From: Xylanibacter rodentium
Lineage (GTDB): Bacteria > Bacteroidota > Bacteroidia > Bacteroidales > Bacteroidaceae
Assembly: GCF_013166575.1 (NCBI RefSeq)
Contig: NZ_JABKKE010000017.1
Span: 25,462 to 89,461 of the forward strand
Direction: 5' to 3'
DNA: 64,000 nt
Numbering within the stretch: position 1 is the first letter of the stretch; each line of letters opens with the position of its first letter. This document shows, one piece after another, positions 63,953-64,000 of this stretch. The translations under genes were made by a program, and so were the position numbers. The notes below the pieces were generated by a model. It saw only the letters and a program-made list of their open reading frames with translations. It made no database searches and had not been told where the DNA came from.

Positions 63953-64000
63953 AATAGCATTAAATTTAGCAATAACTGTATGATATTTAAATAATTGACT

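Overview
The window looks like chromosomal DNA of a Bacteroidales bacterium, probably Prevotellaceae-like. The reasons are a SusC/SusD polysaccharide utilisation locus, the Bacteroidetes-type promoter -7 box TAnnTTTG in front of most transcription units, lipoproteins with acidic residues after the lipobox cysteine, a DUF4831 protein, a TPR/DUF6377 regulator and a 330-residue RpoA. The genus cannot be fixed from the sequence alone. No tRNA or rRNA gene was recognised.

Layout. 1-1.8 kb is the end of the ribosomal operon (rpsD 3' end, rpoA, rplQ). 1.9-10.4 kb holds housekeeping genes: a nitroreductase-like protein, an M16 peptidase, a glycine-zipper lipoprotein, an RlpA-like protein behind gdhA, and metY. 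10.7-20.6 kb is an AT-rich accessory island bounded by a decayed IS630-type transposase on the left and a DUF3791/truncated DUF3990 pair on the right. Its core is nine leftward genes (11115-19649): a four-TM protein, two paralogous P-loop GTPase-like proteins, two bitopic proteins sharing an N-terminal cytoplasmic domain, an exported helical protein, a retropepsin-like lipoprotein and two further lipoproteins. A canonical promoter at 20054-20083 and a roughly 400-nt leader with nested hairpins precede them. I propose this as an undescribed trans-envelope GTPase system.

20.7-31.5 kb has a membrane MutS-like ATPase, a YqiA-like hydrolase fused to a nucleotidase-like domain, an FNT channel, a receiver-PPDK-N fusion protein, a lipoprotein, an M23 peptidase, a PgeF-like protein and obgE. 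32.0-36.2 kb is a nitrogen cluster (P-II, amtB, outer-membrane protein, asnB). 37.3-52.2 kb is a beta-glucan-type PUL: SusC, SusD, a surface glycan-binding protein with duplicated modules, GH16, a frameshifted lipoprotein, a GH16 3' remnant, GH5, GH3 and GH3, followed by a DUF6377 regulator. 54.4-63.5 kb is housekeeping again: fbaA, DUF4831, nnr, hpt, adk, an M23-LysM peptidase, recG and ispD.

Intergenic DNA carries several unexplained repeats: three unrelated arrays that share an exact 22-bp period (9.0, 22.7 and 36.4 kb), a nested palindrome with 14-bp tandem repeats (23.9-24.1 kb), a dispersed repeat just upstream of two unrelated leftward operons (20.6 and 63.6 kb), and a cluster of three hairpins (36.7 kb).
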